From positions 42,287 to 106,286 of the forward strand of contig WHUX01000183.1 of NCBI GenBank assembly GCA_015179025.1: a stretch of DNA of 64,000 bases. Reading direction: 5' to 3'. The DNA is from Terfezia claveryi (taxonomy: Eukaryota > Ascomycota > Pezizomycetes > Pezizales > Pezizaceae). This document shows positions 52,118-61,482 of the stretch, piece by piece. Both the position numbers and the translations under genes were made by a program. Each line of letters starts with the position of its first letter. The first letter of the stretch is position 1. A model generated the notes under the pieces. The model worked only from the letters and a program-made list of their open reading frames with translations. It made no database searches and was not told where the DNA came from.

Positions 52118-52790
52118 GACATCCATTCACGCTAGAATGGGCTGGCGTTAGCTGCCCGGTAGCACTCACGATTTCCCTTTATACACACGTCTTTTGTTCC
52201 TTTGTTGGTATTTTCAGTCGGTTTCGGGTATGGGCCTCAGTCAGGCCCCTTGGGATCATCCGCCATTGGCTGTTAATGACGGCATTTTTTTTTTTAGAAC
52301 GAAGGGAACTGAGTTAGCTAAAGAATCGAAATGATACTGAGTAAACTAATAATAATAACGGACTGGAACCAAGGGGATTCGTAAATGTAACTGCCAGCTC
52401 CCGACGGCAACGGCATTTCCTTATCGCTTTCTCGAAGTGAAACTGGGTGGTGCTCGTGGGTACAACTCAGTAGGCTTGCTAGGTGAGCTCGTGGTTTAGC
52501 AGCCTGAAGAAGGCCTCCGTGGCCTCCTATGTGTCCTACTCCTCTTTTCTCCACTCTGGCTTGTCAAATTCTTCCCAACTATGCTTCCCTCCTAATAGGT
52601 CCCTCCGGAGGGTTAATGACAGCATGGAGGCCCTTTGCTGGGGTTTTCACACTTTCAGACATCTCGATGGCACCGCTTCTGGGCCCGGGGAGTCTACGTT
52701 CCCTTCACACATGTTTCTATCTTGAATCCACGTGGTCCCCTTACTGGGACCGAATAAGAGTAACAAGTATTTAACAAAAAAAAAAAGAAA
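52118..52790 (+). mobile_element. LINE family A insertion, 12-bp target duplication, itself interrupted
   Basis: Flanked by TTGGCAAGTTGG (52106-52117 and 52791-52802). It carries the 3' UTR with TTTTCAGTCGGTTTCGGGTA, CTCAGTCAGGCCCCTTGG and the GAATAAGAGTAACAAGTATT end plus poly-A. A second LINE (52286-52611) lies inside. It has the same insertion site and 5' junction (GTTGGGACATC) as 54053-54401. Confidence 0.88.
52286..52611 (-). mobile_element. nested LINE insertion, 14-bp target duplication
   Basis: Between GTTAATGACGGCAT (52272-52285) and GTTAATGACAGCAT (52612-52625). A poly-T start, then the minus-strand ORF2 C-terminus also found at 30302-30420 (AAGAAGGCCTCCGTGGCCTC, CTCCACTCTGGCTTGTC). 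Confidence 0.88.
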
Positions 52791-52993
52791 TTGGCAAGTT
52801 GGAATTGAATATAAATGAAATTTGGAATGCGCACGCAGGCATGTGGTTAAGTAAAATTAGGTAAATCCTATCCTTCTCTGAAATTCAAAGTTTTTCCAAC
52901 AAAGCTAATCCGATACAAATCAATCCCCGAATAGGAGGAATGAAATTAGATATACCAATTCAGACCTTCTCCCTGCTGATGTATGCCGCGTTT

Positions 52994-53287
52994 TTATACC
53001 TCCATTTGTGCCAAATAAGCCGTCACCTGCTTCTTAACCATACCCACAACCTGATCCAAATTCATGCCCTTCAGAGTTTCAAACTCACTCATATTGGCGA
53101 TTCCATTCTCCATCCAGTCCTCAGCAATAGCCCAGATCAAGGTGTCTAACATTTCATCTGTAAGCCCGGAGTTCATCAGTGTCCACAGTTGAGTCCCTGC
53201 ATCCCAGGTGAGAAAATCCCGAAAACTTAGGAATCCCAAGAGCCCAGACGGCAAAACATCGATAACTGGGAAGCTGTTTGTAGTCAT
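52994..53287 (-). CDS. array small protein, copy 11, subfamily A (97 aa)
   Basis: PVIDVLPSGLLGFLSFRDF, LTWDAGTQLWTLM, LTDEMLDTLIWAIAEDWM, ENGIANMSEFETLKGMNL and a VTAYLAQMEV tail. A LINE sits about 200 bp beyond its stop and a solo LTR about 230 bp before its ATG, yet the frame is intact. Confidence 0.75.
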   Translation of the reverse strand: MTTNSFPVIDVLPSGLLGFLSFRDFLTWDAGTQLWTLMNSGLTDEMLDTLIWAIAEDWMENGIANMSEFETLKGMNLDQVVGMVKKQVTAYLAQMEV

Positions 53288-53520
53288 TGTTATTGCAGTT
53301 TATGTTGTTTTTCCCTCTGGCGTTTCGTTTGGATTAGAAGGGTATGCAAGTGTAGCAGAAAGAGGAACTATGGAAATGGACATGGCTCTGGAGTCCCTAA
53401 TATACCTAGAGCCGTGGACATGGCACCATCCCCTTCGCCGCTACTTCCCTATGGCCCCGGCCTTGGTAGCCACCTTCAGACCCAGTTCCGCTATTACTGG
53501 GTTAATTTGCTATCCCATAA

Positions 53521-53723
53521 TGTCACGGCTCACTGAATATAGACTGGAACTGCGAACTGGTTGGAAAGTATGGCGCTTAGATTGATTCCTATATTAGCAG
53601 CCCCAATTCTACTCACTTGTATTCTCTCTCCTCACGCAACATAGAATCTCTCTCTATATCGTAATCCATAGTTCAGAGCCCAAGCGCTCCCTAGAACGAG
53701 GTCATAGCTATTGCCCCGTTACA
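53521..53723 (+). mobile_element. solo LTR, 5-bp target duplication
   Basis: 203 bp starting TGTCACGGCTC and ending CCCCGTTACA, with CATAA on both sides (53516-53520, 53724-53728). Array sequence CCCATAAGGGATATG is cut at this point. TG...CA ends, a 5-bp duplication and the absence of internal sequence are the signature of LTR-LTR recombination. Family unassigned. Confidence 0.85.
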
Positions 53724-54052
53724 CATAAGGGATATGACCTATACTTTATAGTTCCTTTGTACTTGCGCTATTTTTGCTAGACATGATTCTGTTTAACCTT
53801 CAAGCTTCTGTATATCATGTAGGATCCAAAAGTCTGCCTCAGCAATACAAAACAATTCCAAATGAAAATAAGAAATGAAACGAGACATACGCCTCGCCCC
53901 CCCCAGAATTTACGAACATTCCGAGGCTGAGAGGATCATAGGTATGTGTGATATGATTCATCTTCACTATGCAGCTAGGCCTGGGCGCGTGATTAACCGT
54001 TTCGAGACTTCTTGTGAAATTGTTCACCTTGCACAATAATTTGGCAGGTTGG

Positions 54053-54401
54053 GACATCTATTTTGTTCCTTTGTTGGTATTTTCAGTCGGTTTCGGGTAT
54101 GGCCTCAGTCAGGCCCCTTGGGGTCATCCGCCTTTGGCGGTTAATTACCGCATGGAGGCCCTTTGCTGAGGTTTTCACAATTTCAGACATCTCGATGGCA
54201 CCTCTTCTGGGCCCGGGGAGTCTACGTTCCCTTCACACATGTATCTATCTTCATTGCTTTCTGCGCGCCGGACCTGGCAGGTTTACTTGCCTTGTTCTGA
54301 ATCCACCCGGGCTTCCGGGTGGCTCTTCGTTGTCCCCTTACTAGGACCGAATAAGAGTAACAACAAGTATTTAACTATTTTACGAAAAAAAAAAAACGAA
54401 A
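54053..54401 (+). mobile_element. LINE family A insertion, duplicated together with its array unit
   Basis: Same junction and 3' UTR as 52118-52790 but without the nested LINE and with its own small deletion near the 5' side. The right flank GTGTCAAGTTGG is a diverged copy of the target duplication. Confidence 0.8.
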
Positions 54402-54604
54402 GTGTCAAGTTGGGATTGAATATAAATGAAATCTGGAATGCGCATGCAGGCATATATTTAAGTAAAATTATGTAAATCCTATCCTTCTGTGAAATTCAAA
54501 GTTTTTCCAACAAAGCTAATCCAATACTAATCAATCCCCGAATAGGAGGAATGAAATTAGATATACCAATTCAGGCCTTATCCCTGCTGATGTACTCAGC
54601 GTTT

Positions 54605-54898
54605 TTATACTCCCATTAATGGCAAAACACCCGTCACCTGCTCCTCAACTATAGCAACAACCCTATCCGAATTCATGCGCTTCAGAGTTCCAAACTCACT
54701 CATCTTGGTGATTCCATTCTCTATCCACTCCTCAACAATAACCCAGATCAAATTGTCTAACATTTCCCCCGTAATTTTGGAGCTCATCAGTATCCACAGT
54801 TTAGTCCCTTCATCCCAGGTGAGCCAATTGTGAAGAGTTAGGAATTCCAAGAGCTCAGCCCCCAAAACATCCTGAACTGGGTAGCTGTTTGTAGACAT
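54605..54898 (-). CDS. array small protein, copy 12, subfamily A (97 aa)
   Basis: MSTNSYPVQDVLGAELLEFL, WLTWDEGTKLWILM, LDNLIWVIVEEWIENGITK, KRMNSDRVVAIVEEQVTGVL. Last copy on the right. Its leader is complete to about 55370 and includes the TATA-like box near 55010. Confidence 0.75.
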   Translation of the reverse strand: MSTNSYPVQDVLGAELLEFLTLHNWLTWDEGTKLWILMSSKITGEMLDNLIWVIVEEWIENGITKMSEFGTLKRMNSDRVVAIVEEQVTGVLPLMGV

Positions 54899-55370
54899 TG
54901 TTATTGCAGTTTATGTTGTTTTTCTCTCTGGCGTTTCGTTTGGACTAGAATGGTATGCAAGTGTAGTAGAAAGAGGAACTATGGCAATGGATATCACTCT
55001 AGAGTCCCTTATATACCTCTATTGAGCGGTGGACATCGCACCATTCTCTTCGCCGCTAATTCCCTATGGCCCCGGCCTTGGTAGCCACCTTCAGACCCAG
55101 TTCTCGCTATTACTGGGTTAATTTGCAATCCCATAAGGAATATGGCCTATAGTTTATACTTCCTTTGTACTTGTGTTATTTTGCTATACGTGATCCTATT
55201 GAACCCCCAAGCTTCTGTAGGAACCAGAGTTCTCCCCTGCCAAGTTAATTTAATCCAATACAAAAAAACTTCCGAATGAAAATATGAAATGAAACAAGCA
55301 ATAGCCCTCGCCCCTGGCCCCGTCTCCGAGAATCTAGGAACATTCCGAGGCTGAGGGGATCATAGGAATG

Positions 55371-55535
55371 TTCGTGAATGATCGATTTCTGATGTGGTAC
55401 GAGAGACATTGTCGAACGTGTCTTCTACTCCCATATTGTCTGTTAGTGCAGTTGCAGTTGGCGAGACAAACATATGCTGCGTTTTTTCTCCAAGCTTGAG
55501 AAGTAGGCATTTTTTTTTTTTTAATTTTTTTTTAT
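55371..55535. other. spacer
   Basis: Unique-looking sequence between the array edge and a T-rich run. No gene. Confidence 0.4.
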
Positions 55536-55630
55536 TTAATTATTCAGTATCATATACGGTGGGACCATGATAAGCCACCCGGAAACCCAGGTTGATTCAG
55601 GACAAGGTAAGTTAATCTGCCAGGTCCATT
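55510..55630 (-). mobile_element. LINE family A 3' end
   Basis: T-rich start, TATTCAGTATCATATACGG, GGAAACCCAGGTTGATTCAG and GGTAAGTTAATCTGCCAGG in the usual minus-strand order. Confidence 0.65.
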
Positions 55631-55795
55631 TTCACAGTTTCTTTTCGTTGGGGAGTTACCGGTACAGATGTACAGTACGTTAGCTCTTCCTGTTGTTCCG
55701 TGGGTGTACCGGGTCTTTAAAGGCGAGGAAACGGGCCGTCGCATGACATTACAGTATGTCGAATCGACGTACAGACTCAAAAAAAAAAAAAAGAA
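55631..55795 (+). mobile_element. LINE family B 3' end with poly-A
   Basis: GTTGTTCCGTGGGTGTACCG, GGTCTTTAAAGGCGAGG and GGGCCGTCGCATGACATTAC followed by poly-A match the end of 35978-36622. It lies inside the family A tail (GAATCTGCCAAGTCCGC resumes at 55793), so it is nested. Confidence 0.65.
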
Positions 55796-55809
55796 TCTGC
55801 CAAGTCCGC

Positions 55810-55987
55810 TGTGGTACTAGTTACTGTACCACATCGCTGCATACTTAGCTGCATACATGCATACGTGCATAGCGTAGATAGATAGCTTAGTCAGGTATGT
55901 CGAGCTTGGCAATGCCTATTGGTCATATGTCAGGCGACATAGACTTGGAGAATACATGCTCATTTACATACATCATATCACCCTACA
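55810..55987 (+). mobile_element. possible 5' LTR of the gypsy-like relic
   Basis: 178 bp starting TGTGGTACTAG and ending CACCCTACA, followed by GTTGGTGCATCGATCGAG, which could be a primer-binding site, and then by a gag frame starting at 56080. No partner LTR is in the window, so this rests on termini and position only. Confidence 0.35.
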
Positions 55988-56079
55988 GTTGGTGCATCGA
56001 TCGAGAAGATTCGCAGCAGTTAGGTTGTTAAAGTATTGCGAAGCCTATCATCCTGGATTCTACAAGCCCCATCAAGGAA

Positions 56080-58537
56080 TTGCAGTCGTCGTTAGACGGT
56101 CCGACTTGGTCTGTCAAAGGTGACGGGACGAAGGAGAAGGCAAATCTCAAAAGGTTTCTCAGGGGAGAGGAATCCGAAGAGGGTGAAGGCACAGTGTTAA
56201 GAGTGAGGAAAGGTAAGCCAATCCCACCCTCTGTGGAAGAACGGGTTGTTTTAGCACCTGCAAGTAGAGTGCTCTTTACGTCCCAGGAAGGTGAGGGCAG
56301 CCAGAGGATAGCCAGTGAGGCAGACCTTGAGCAAACCCCGAGACCCAGAGGACATCTCCAATCAGCGAGTTCTGTTGCCTCTACCCCTTCGTTTGGTTTT
56401 CTGCAGGACTTTATACCTACCTCTGAAGGCATACAAGCGGTGGCAAGCGGAATATCAGCAGTCTCATCATATCTAAGATCGGAGGCTTCTATAATAAGCC
56501 CAGAAGAAGAAGAAGAAGAAGAAGAAGAAGACGAACAGGAGAGCGAAGAGGAGCAGAATTCAAGCTCCAGCGGACAGGCACAGCCGTCACAGCAAGCAAG
56601 CACACGGGCGAGTACACTCCGAGCAAGCTCGCACCAAGCAAGCTGACATCGGGCGAGTATACAACAGGCGAGTATACAACAAGCAAGCACTCGAGCGAGT
56701 ACTCAACAAGCAGCAATACAAAGCTTCCACAATCCAAATACATTAGGCTGAACGAGTTCAGAATGTTCGACGGTATTCCAGCCGAACTCGACAGTTTTGA
56801 CAATGCGATTAGGCAATGGTGTATTAGGACTGGCATGCCTCTATATCATGGCGGCAATGTCGTCGGGGACCCGGAATCGGACTATGAATACGTCAGTCGA
56901 GGTGACCCTGAAGGAGTAAGCAACTACATACTAGGCAAATGTATAGTGGCGGCAATCTCATCAAGATTGGAGAAGACAGCACTGAGGTGGTGGGAGGACT
57001 ACGACTCGAACGAAGCGAATTCTTACCCCAATTGTTAGAGAAAGAATGAGGAGATGAGAAGCCCTCCTAAGGATGGAGTTCCAATGGGAGTGGTGGAAGT
57101 GTCATTGAGGGATCTGTTGAAGTAGCAGTTCAGTACAGATGTTGATGCGAGGGAAGTAGAGCTAGAATTGGAACGTTTCGTTTGGAAGCCATTCGAGCAT
57201 AATGGCATGAATGTCACAGTGGTTCGGGGACATATAGAGCATTTAATGAAGAGGGCTGGAAGGACAGGGTCTTTTCAGCAGGTTAGGTACATTCGCAATT
57301 GCCTACCCCAGAAGTTCCGAGAGAAGGTAGAAATGGCGGAGACAGAAGAGAAGCTCTGGAAGAAGATATCTCGAGCTTATGTCACTATAGAGGTTGACCA
57401 AGTTGACAGAAAGGAGGTCTGCAGCGGGTGCAGTAGGCAGGGTCATACTATTGATTTTTGTAGGGAGAGTTCAGCAAATACGAGGAATATAACCTCAACA
57501 ACAGCGAACACCTAACGAACCCTATCAAACCCTACAAACCCATCAAACCCATCAAACCCAGGAGAAAGGCAACCCCTTTGCCCGATATACAAGCGCGGGC
57601 AACATGAGGCTAAGAATTGCTATTCAGTGGTTGGCAGGCCTGGGGAGGCTAAGGCGAATACCCCAACGGCATATTCTGCACAATAGCAATAAGCAGCTAC
57701 AGCAACCTCTAAGCATATACATCAAGCAACAATGGCTACTACTAATCAAGCTGGTGAGAAGAAGGAGCTGAGGCAAGCTACACTCACAGAATTCGTATCA
57801 CAGCAGAAGTTATGCTATCAGTGCGGCGAAACAGGCCACATAGCTCACTTTTGCCCCCGAGTGGCAAACAGCCAGCAAGCACCAAATAAGCCTTCGTTTT
57901 TAGCGGCATTCATGGCTGCAGAGGACAGGAGCAAGAGAACAGCTGTGGAGGATAGAAATAAAAGAACGGCTGCTTTTGGATAGGAGCAAGAAGATGTGCT
58001 TCTACAATATACCTACGACGTCTTTGCAGCATGACTTCAGGGAACAGGCAGTTACCCCACTAAAGAGTAGGTATTGAAGGGAAAAGGCTATTTTCGGAGG
58101 TGGACAAGAAATCGGTGATTTTAGACGAAGTTAAAGCTCCAATTTCCTTACCCTTATACCAAGCGCTTTCTCAGACACATACGGAAGGAGAGGTGTTTGA
58201 GGTAGATAAGATACCTGATTAGCTTGTGGGAGAGGCGGAGGGCTGTCTTTGGTCTATGACCTCGACCGCAAAAAGCCAAAACCTTTGGACAGTATGGGAC
58301 ACGGAGCGGTTGTGGCAGTAGTGCCAATGAGCACAGTCATACAAACTGGCACGGAATGGCAAAATACCACAGATATCGACTTCATTTTAGCAGACGGGGT
58401 GAGTACTGCACCAGTTGGGCTTGCCCCTCATTTTATCTTCAAGCTAGGAGAGATTTTCTTTGCATTGAAGGTATATATAGTGGAAACGACGAATTATCAG
58501 CTGCTATTGGGGACGTCCTTCATGTATAGGGTTGGAG
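56080..58537 (+). pseudogene. LTR retrotransposon gag-protease region, decayed
   Basis: Plus strand, successive frames separated by stops or shifts. First an N-terminal charged region with an acidic run (56080-56646, EEEEEEEEEDEQESEEEQ near 56510-56565). Then gag (56763-57038: PAELDSFDNAIRQWCIRTG, KTALRWWEDYDSNEA), further gag with a CCHC knuckle CSGCSRQGHTIDFC (57417-57460), and a second knuckle CYQCGETGHIAHFC (57810-57851). Last is a retropepsin-like segment (58249-58537: DIDFILADGVSTAPVG, ETTNYQLLLGTSFM). The protease ends at 58537, where a Ginger-like end begins. No RT, RNase H or integrase of this element is in the window. Confidence 0.75.
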
Positions 58538-58549
58538 TGTTCTGTCCCA

Positions 58550-58655
58550 TAGAGCGGTGCGTCCCGCCCACGTGTGGGACGTCCCATACGCCTGTGGGAC
58601 GCTAAAGCTGGGTGGGACGTCCCACCCAGCTTTGGCACTAGTGACCGTCCCATCC
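58550..58655. repeat. GGGACGTCCC palindromic subterminal repeats
   Basis: Several overlapping palindromes (TGGGACGTCCCA twice, AGCTGGGTGGGACG / CGTCCCACCCAGCT). They sit right inside the element end, where transposase-binding sites would be expected. Confidence 0.7.
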
Positions 58656-58891
58656 AGCGGTGGAATAATTTTCTAGCATAATTATTGCAAGCCGGACAAA
58701 ATTATTGCATACAGAACTATCTATCTATGTAAGAGAAACAACCAACCGAAACAACCAAGTGAAACAACCAAGCGAAATAACCAAGCAAAATAACCAAGCA
58801 AAATAACCAGACATATATACATAAGATACAAATAAATAAAACAAGCAGTAGTATGATCTAAAAAAAAAACAGATAAATAAAAGAACAGAAA

Positions 58892-61233
58892 TCAAGTTCT
58901 CCGGACTACTATACTATCTATTAAATTATCCCCACCAGCTGAATTAGAGACCGAAGCAGTAAGTCGGGAGGAACGACGAGTCATGGAGGTAGAGCCTGAA
59001 GGTGCAAGTGTAGAGCGTGAGACTACAGTGCGAGTATTACGCTCCTCAAGGGCAGCGAGGTTTAGACATGCCCCAGCCTGATCACCCAAGCGGTCCTTGC
59101 CCCGGTGGCAATAGTTAGTGCATCTAGAGCCAGATTTGAAGCACTTGCACCGTTTGGTTTGACAGGTAGAGCTGTTGCTGCAAGTACAGTATAGAAGCAC
59201 CTCTGTTATTTGAGAGGCTAGAGTAGCAGCGCGCCGGAGAGTGATTACTGATGAATTACTTGTGAGATCCAAAGTTGTAGCTGGAGAAAGCATAAGTAGA
59301 AGAAAATCAAGCTGACAATAGGGATAAGGCACTTACCCACAAGCTCAGGAACCCGGTTGAGTTCACCGGTTGGATATAATCGATCCAAGATACCATACTC
59401 TGTCTGTAGTTGATATCTACCAGAGTGTGGCTGGCCTATAACTCGAGCATATAGTCTAGGATGGTCTAGAGTACCCCGGTCTTCTGTAGGAATGCGCAGG
59501 GAAACAACTGTATTGGGCTCAAAGGACTCAATAATAAATCGTTTATTATAACGATTGGCCATTTGATCCAGAGTCTTTTGGGCAATAGACAGTATTGATT
59601 CCTCTGCTTCCGTGAGGAGAATAGTAGGAGGCACAGCAGCAGTAGCCTCCAGAGTCGCTATAGCAGTAGCCTCTAGAGTTGCTACAGCAGTAGCCTCTGG
59701 AGTCACTATAGCAGTAGCCTCTGGAGTCACTATAGCAGTAGCCTCTGGAGTCGCTACAGCAGTAGCCTCTGGAGTCGCTACAGCAGTAGCTTCTGGAGTC
59801 GCTGCAGTAGTCTCCAACAATGCTGGATCAATTGAGAGTAAGCAGCTCTGGGGGGGGGTTGCTGTGCTCGGGAGTGTTGTGCTTAAGGGTATTATGCTCG
59901 AGAGTCCTGTGCTCGGAAGTGCTGTGCTCGGGAGTGCTGTGCTCGGGGGTGCTGTGCTTGGGGGTACTGTGCTCGTGGGTTCTGTGCTTGGGGGTGCTGT
60001 GCTCGGAGGTGCTGTGCTCGAGAGTACTATGCTCGGGGGTACTGTACTCGGAGGTGCTGTGCTCAGAGGTGATAGCTAGAAAAAATATCAGTAAAATCTC
60101 TAGTTTATACACATGGTATCAAATCCCAGTTCCTACTTGAAAAACCTCATCGAAAACCTCATCCTCAATATCATCCAGCTGTGCATTAGGATCCACTGTA
60201 ACTCGGTCCTCCCATCGAGGCTTCCGGTTATAAAATATCTCATAGGGCATTTTGCCACCTAACGATGAGTGGCTTTGTCTGTTCATACCAAGAGCAATAT
60301 CCGGCAGTGCATCACTCCAGCCCTGGCTATCATGGTCTGCAAGCCAACAACGTAACTTGGTCTTCATGACTCCATTTGCCTGTTCAACCAGCCCCTGTGT
60401 CTGTGGATGTCGTGGCCTACCATTGATTATTTTGACCCCATATTTCCTCAATAAATCTAAGAGAATGCTCTTGAACTCAGCTCCATTATCACACTGCAGA
60501 ATGTAAGGAACTCCAACAATCCCTATCCATTGAGCAATACACTTAGTAACTCCAGCTGCTGTTTTATCGAGAAGAGGATAAAGAAAGCTATATTTGGAAA
60601 AGTGGTCTTTAATATGTAAGATCCAATGGTTCCCATTATGAGGTGTGGCTCTCATATCGACTAGGTCGATCTGAACTCGCTCTAATGTATAATGCGACTC
60701 AATAGGCTCTAAAGGAGCCCGGGAATTCGAAGGCCGACTCCGAATACATGTAGTGCAGTATTTTAGTAGCCAAAAAACCTCTTGCCTAGAGATTCCATAA
60801 AATTTCTCCTGAACAAGCTGGAAGGTTTTTTTGATCCCTGGATGATGACAACGGAGATGGCAGTCCAAAATTGATTGATATACTTCTTCTAGTCTAACAA
60901 CTTGCCTATAATACTAGAATTAACTCTTGAACTCATTGATAATGCTATAAAGATTTACCGCTGTGGATGTTTATCAACTGCCTTGCGCCATAATTTCCCA
61001 TCTACTAACTCATAATTGTCAAGTGCATCACCTCTGGAATTTGACCATTTCTGCCTCTCACGTTTATCTGTCATAGACTCAGGAGCTTTAGTATTGGGAT
61101 CTAGGGAGGTCAGAATAGATATATAATCATCATATTTGTTGCTGGGGAAACGAGCACGGTTGAGGTTTTCATCGGACTGCATCCAAGCCTGGAATGCTTC
61201 CTCGGTACCATCAGGAAAAATAGAGGTAGACAT
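58892..61233 (-). CDS. Ginger-like integrase (DD35E) with SH3-like and CXC cysteine domains
   Basis: Four exons on the minus strand: 60959-61233, 60137-60905, 59337-60075, 58892-59280. The introns (53, 61 and 56 nt) all fit GT-AG. The joined length is 2172 nt, one frame, 723 aa. Domains: N-terminal acidic region (1-92); HHCC zinc-binding part (His108, His112, Cys142, Cys145); rve core with catalytic Asp172 (VQIDLVDM), Asp231 (LQCDNGAEF) and Glu266 (GLVEQANG), spacing Asp-35-Glu; a Pro/Ser/Thr-rich linker of 5- and 8-residue repeats; an SH3-like part (VSLRIPTEDRG, YGILDRLYPTGEL); and a C-terminal CXC motif (CTCSNSSTCQTKRCKC, CTNYC). Such integrases occur in Ginger transposons and in domesticated relatives such as KRBA2 and GIN. 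All catalytic residues are present and no lesion is seen, so it may be active. Confidence 0.85.
59625..59815 (-). repeat. 24-bp coding minisatellite in the integrase linker
   Basis: About eight units of AGCAGTAGCCTCTGGAGTCG plus four bases, in frame, encoding EATAVATP-type octapeptides. Confidence 0.85.
59862..60075 (-). repeat. 15-bp coding minisatellite in the integrase linker
   Basis: About 14 units of GTGCTGTGCTCGGGG type, in frame with the exon, encoding PSTAP-type pentapeptides. Unit lengths of 15 and 24 bp let the linker change size without frameshift. Confidence 0.85.
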
Positions 61234-61329
61234 AACAGGTAGGTAGGGGTAAGACAGACTGGGGATCTAAGGAAAGAAGTTGTCGATATCTAGACTTCTT
61301 ATAAAGCTTTTCTTAGTAGAGGCAATACG

Positions 61330-61482
61330 TATGATTGGGGAATGCGCTGGATGCCCTAGCCAGCAATGCGCATAGTTGGAGAATGCGCTGGACGCCCTAG
61401 CCAGCATTACGCATAATTGGGGAATGCGGAATGCGCTGGACGCCCTCGCCTAATGAGGGAATGAGCTGGATGCCCTAGCAAC
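61330..61482 (+). repeat. GGGGAATGCGCTGGATGCCC tandem units
   Basis: Three to four units of roughly 50 bp (GGGGAATGCGCTGGATGCCC, TAGCCAGCAATGCGCAT), upstream of the integrase start. Candidate subterminal repeats or promoter region. Confidence 0.6.

Larger units (their letters stand above)
50306..55370 (-). repeat. tandem small-gene array, cluster III (four units)
   Basis: Four units with start-to-start spacing 1095, 1506 and 1611 bp. The two larger values are explained by LINE insertions (52118-52790 and 54053-54401) and a solo LTR (53521-53723). The right end stops at GGATCATAGGAATG, where unrelated sequence begins at about 55371. Confidence 0.88.
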
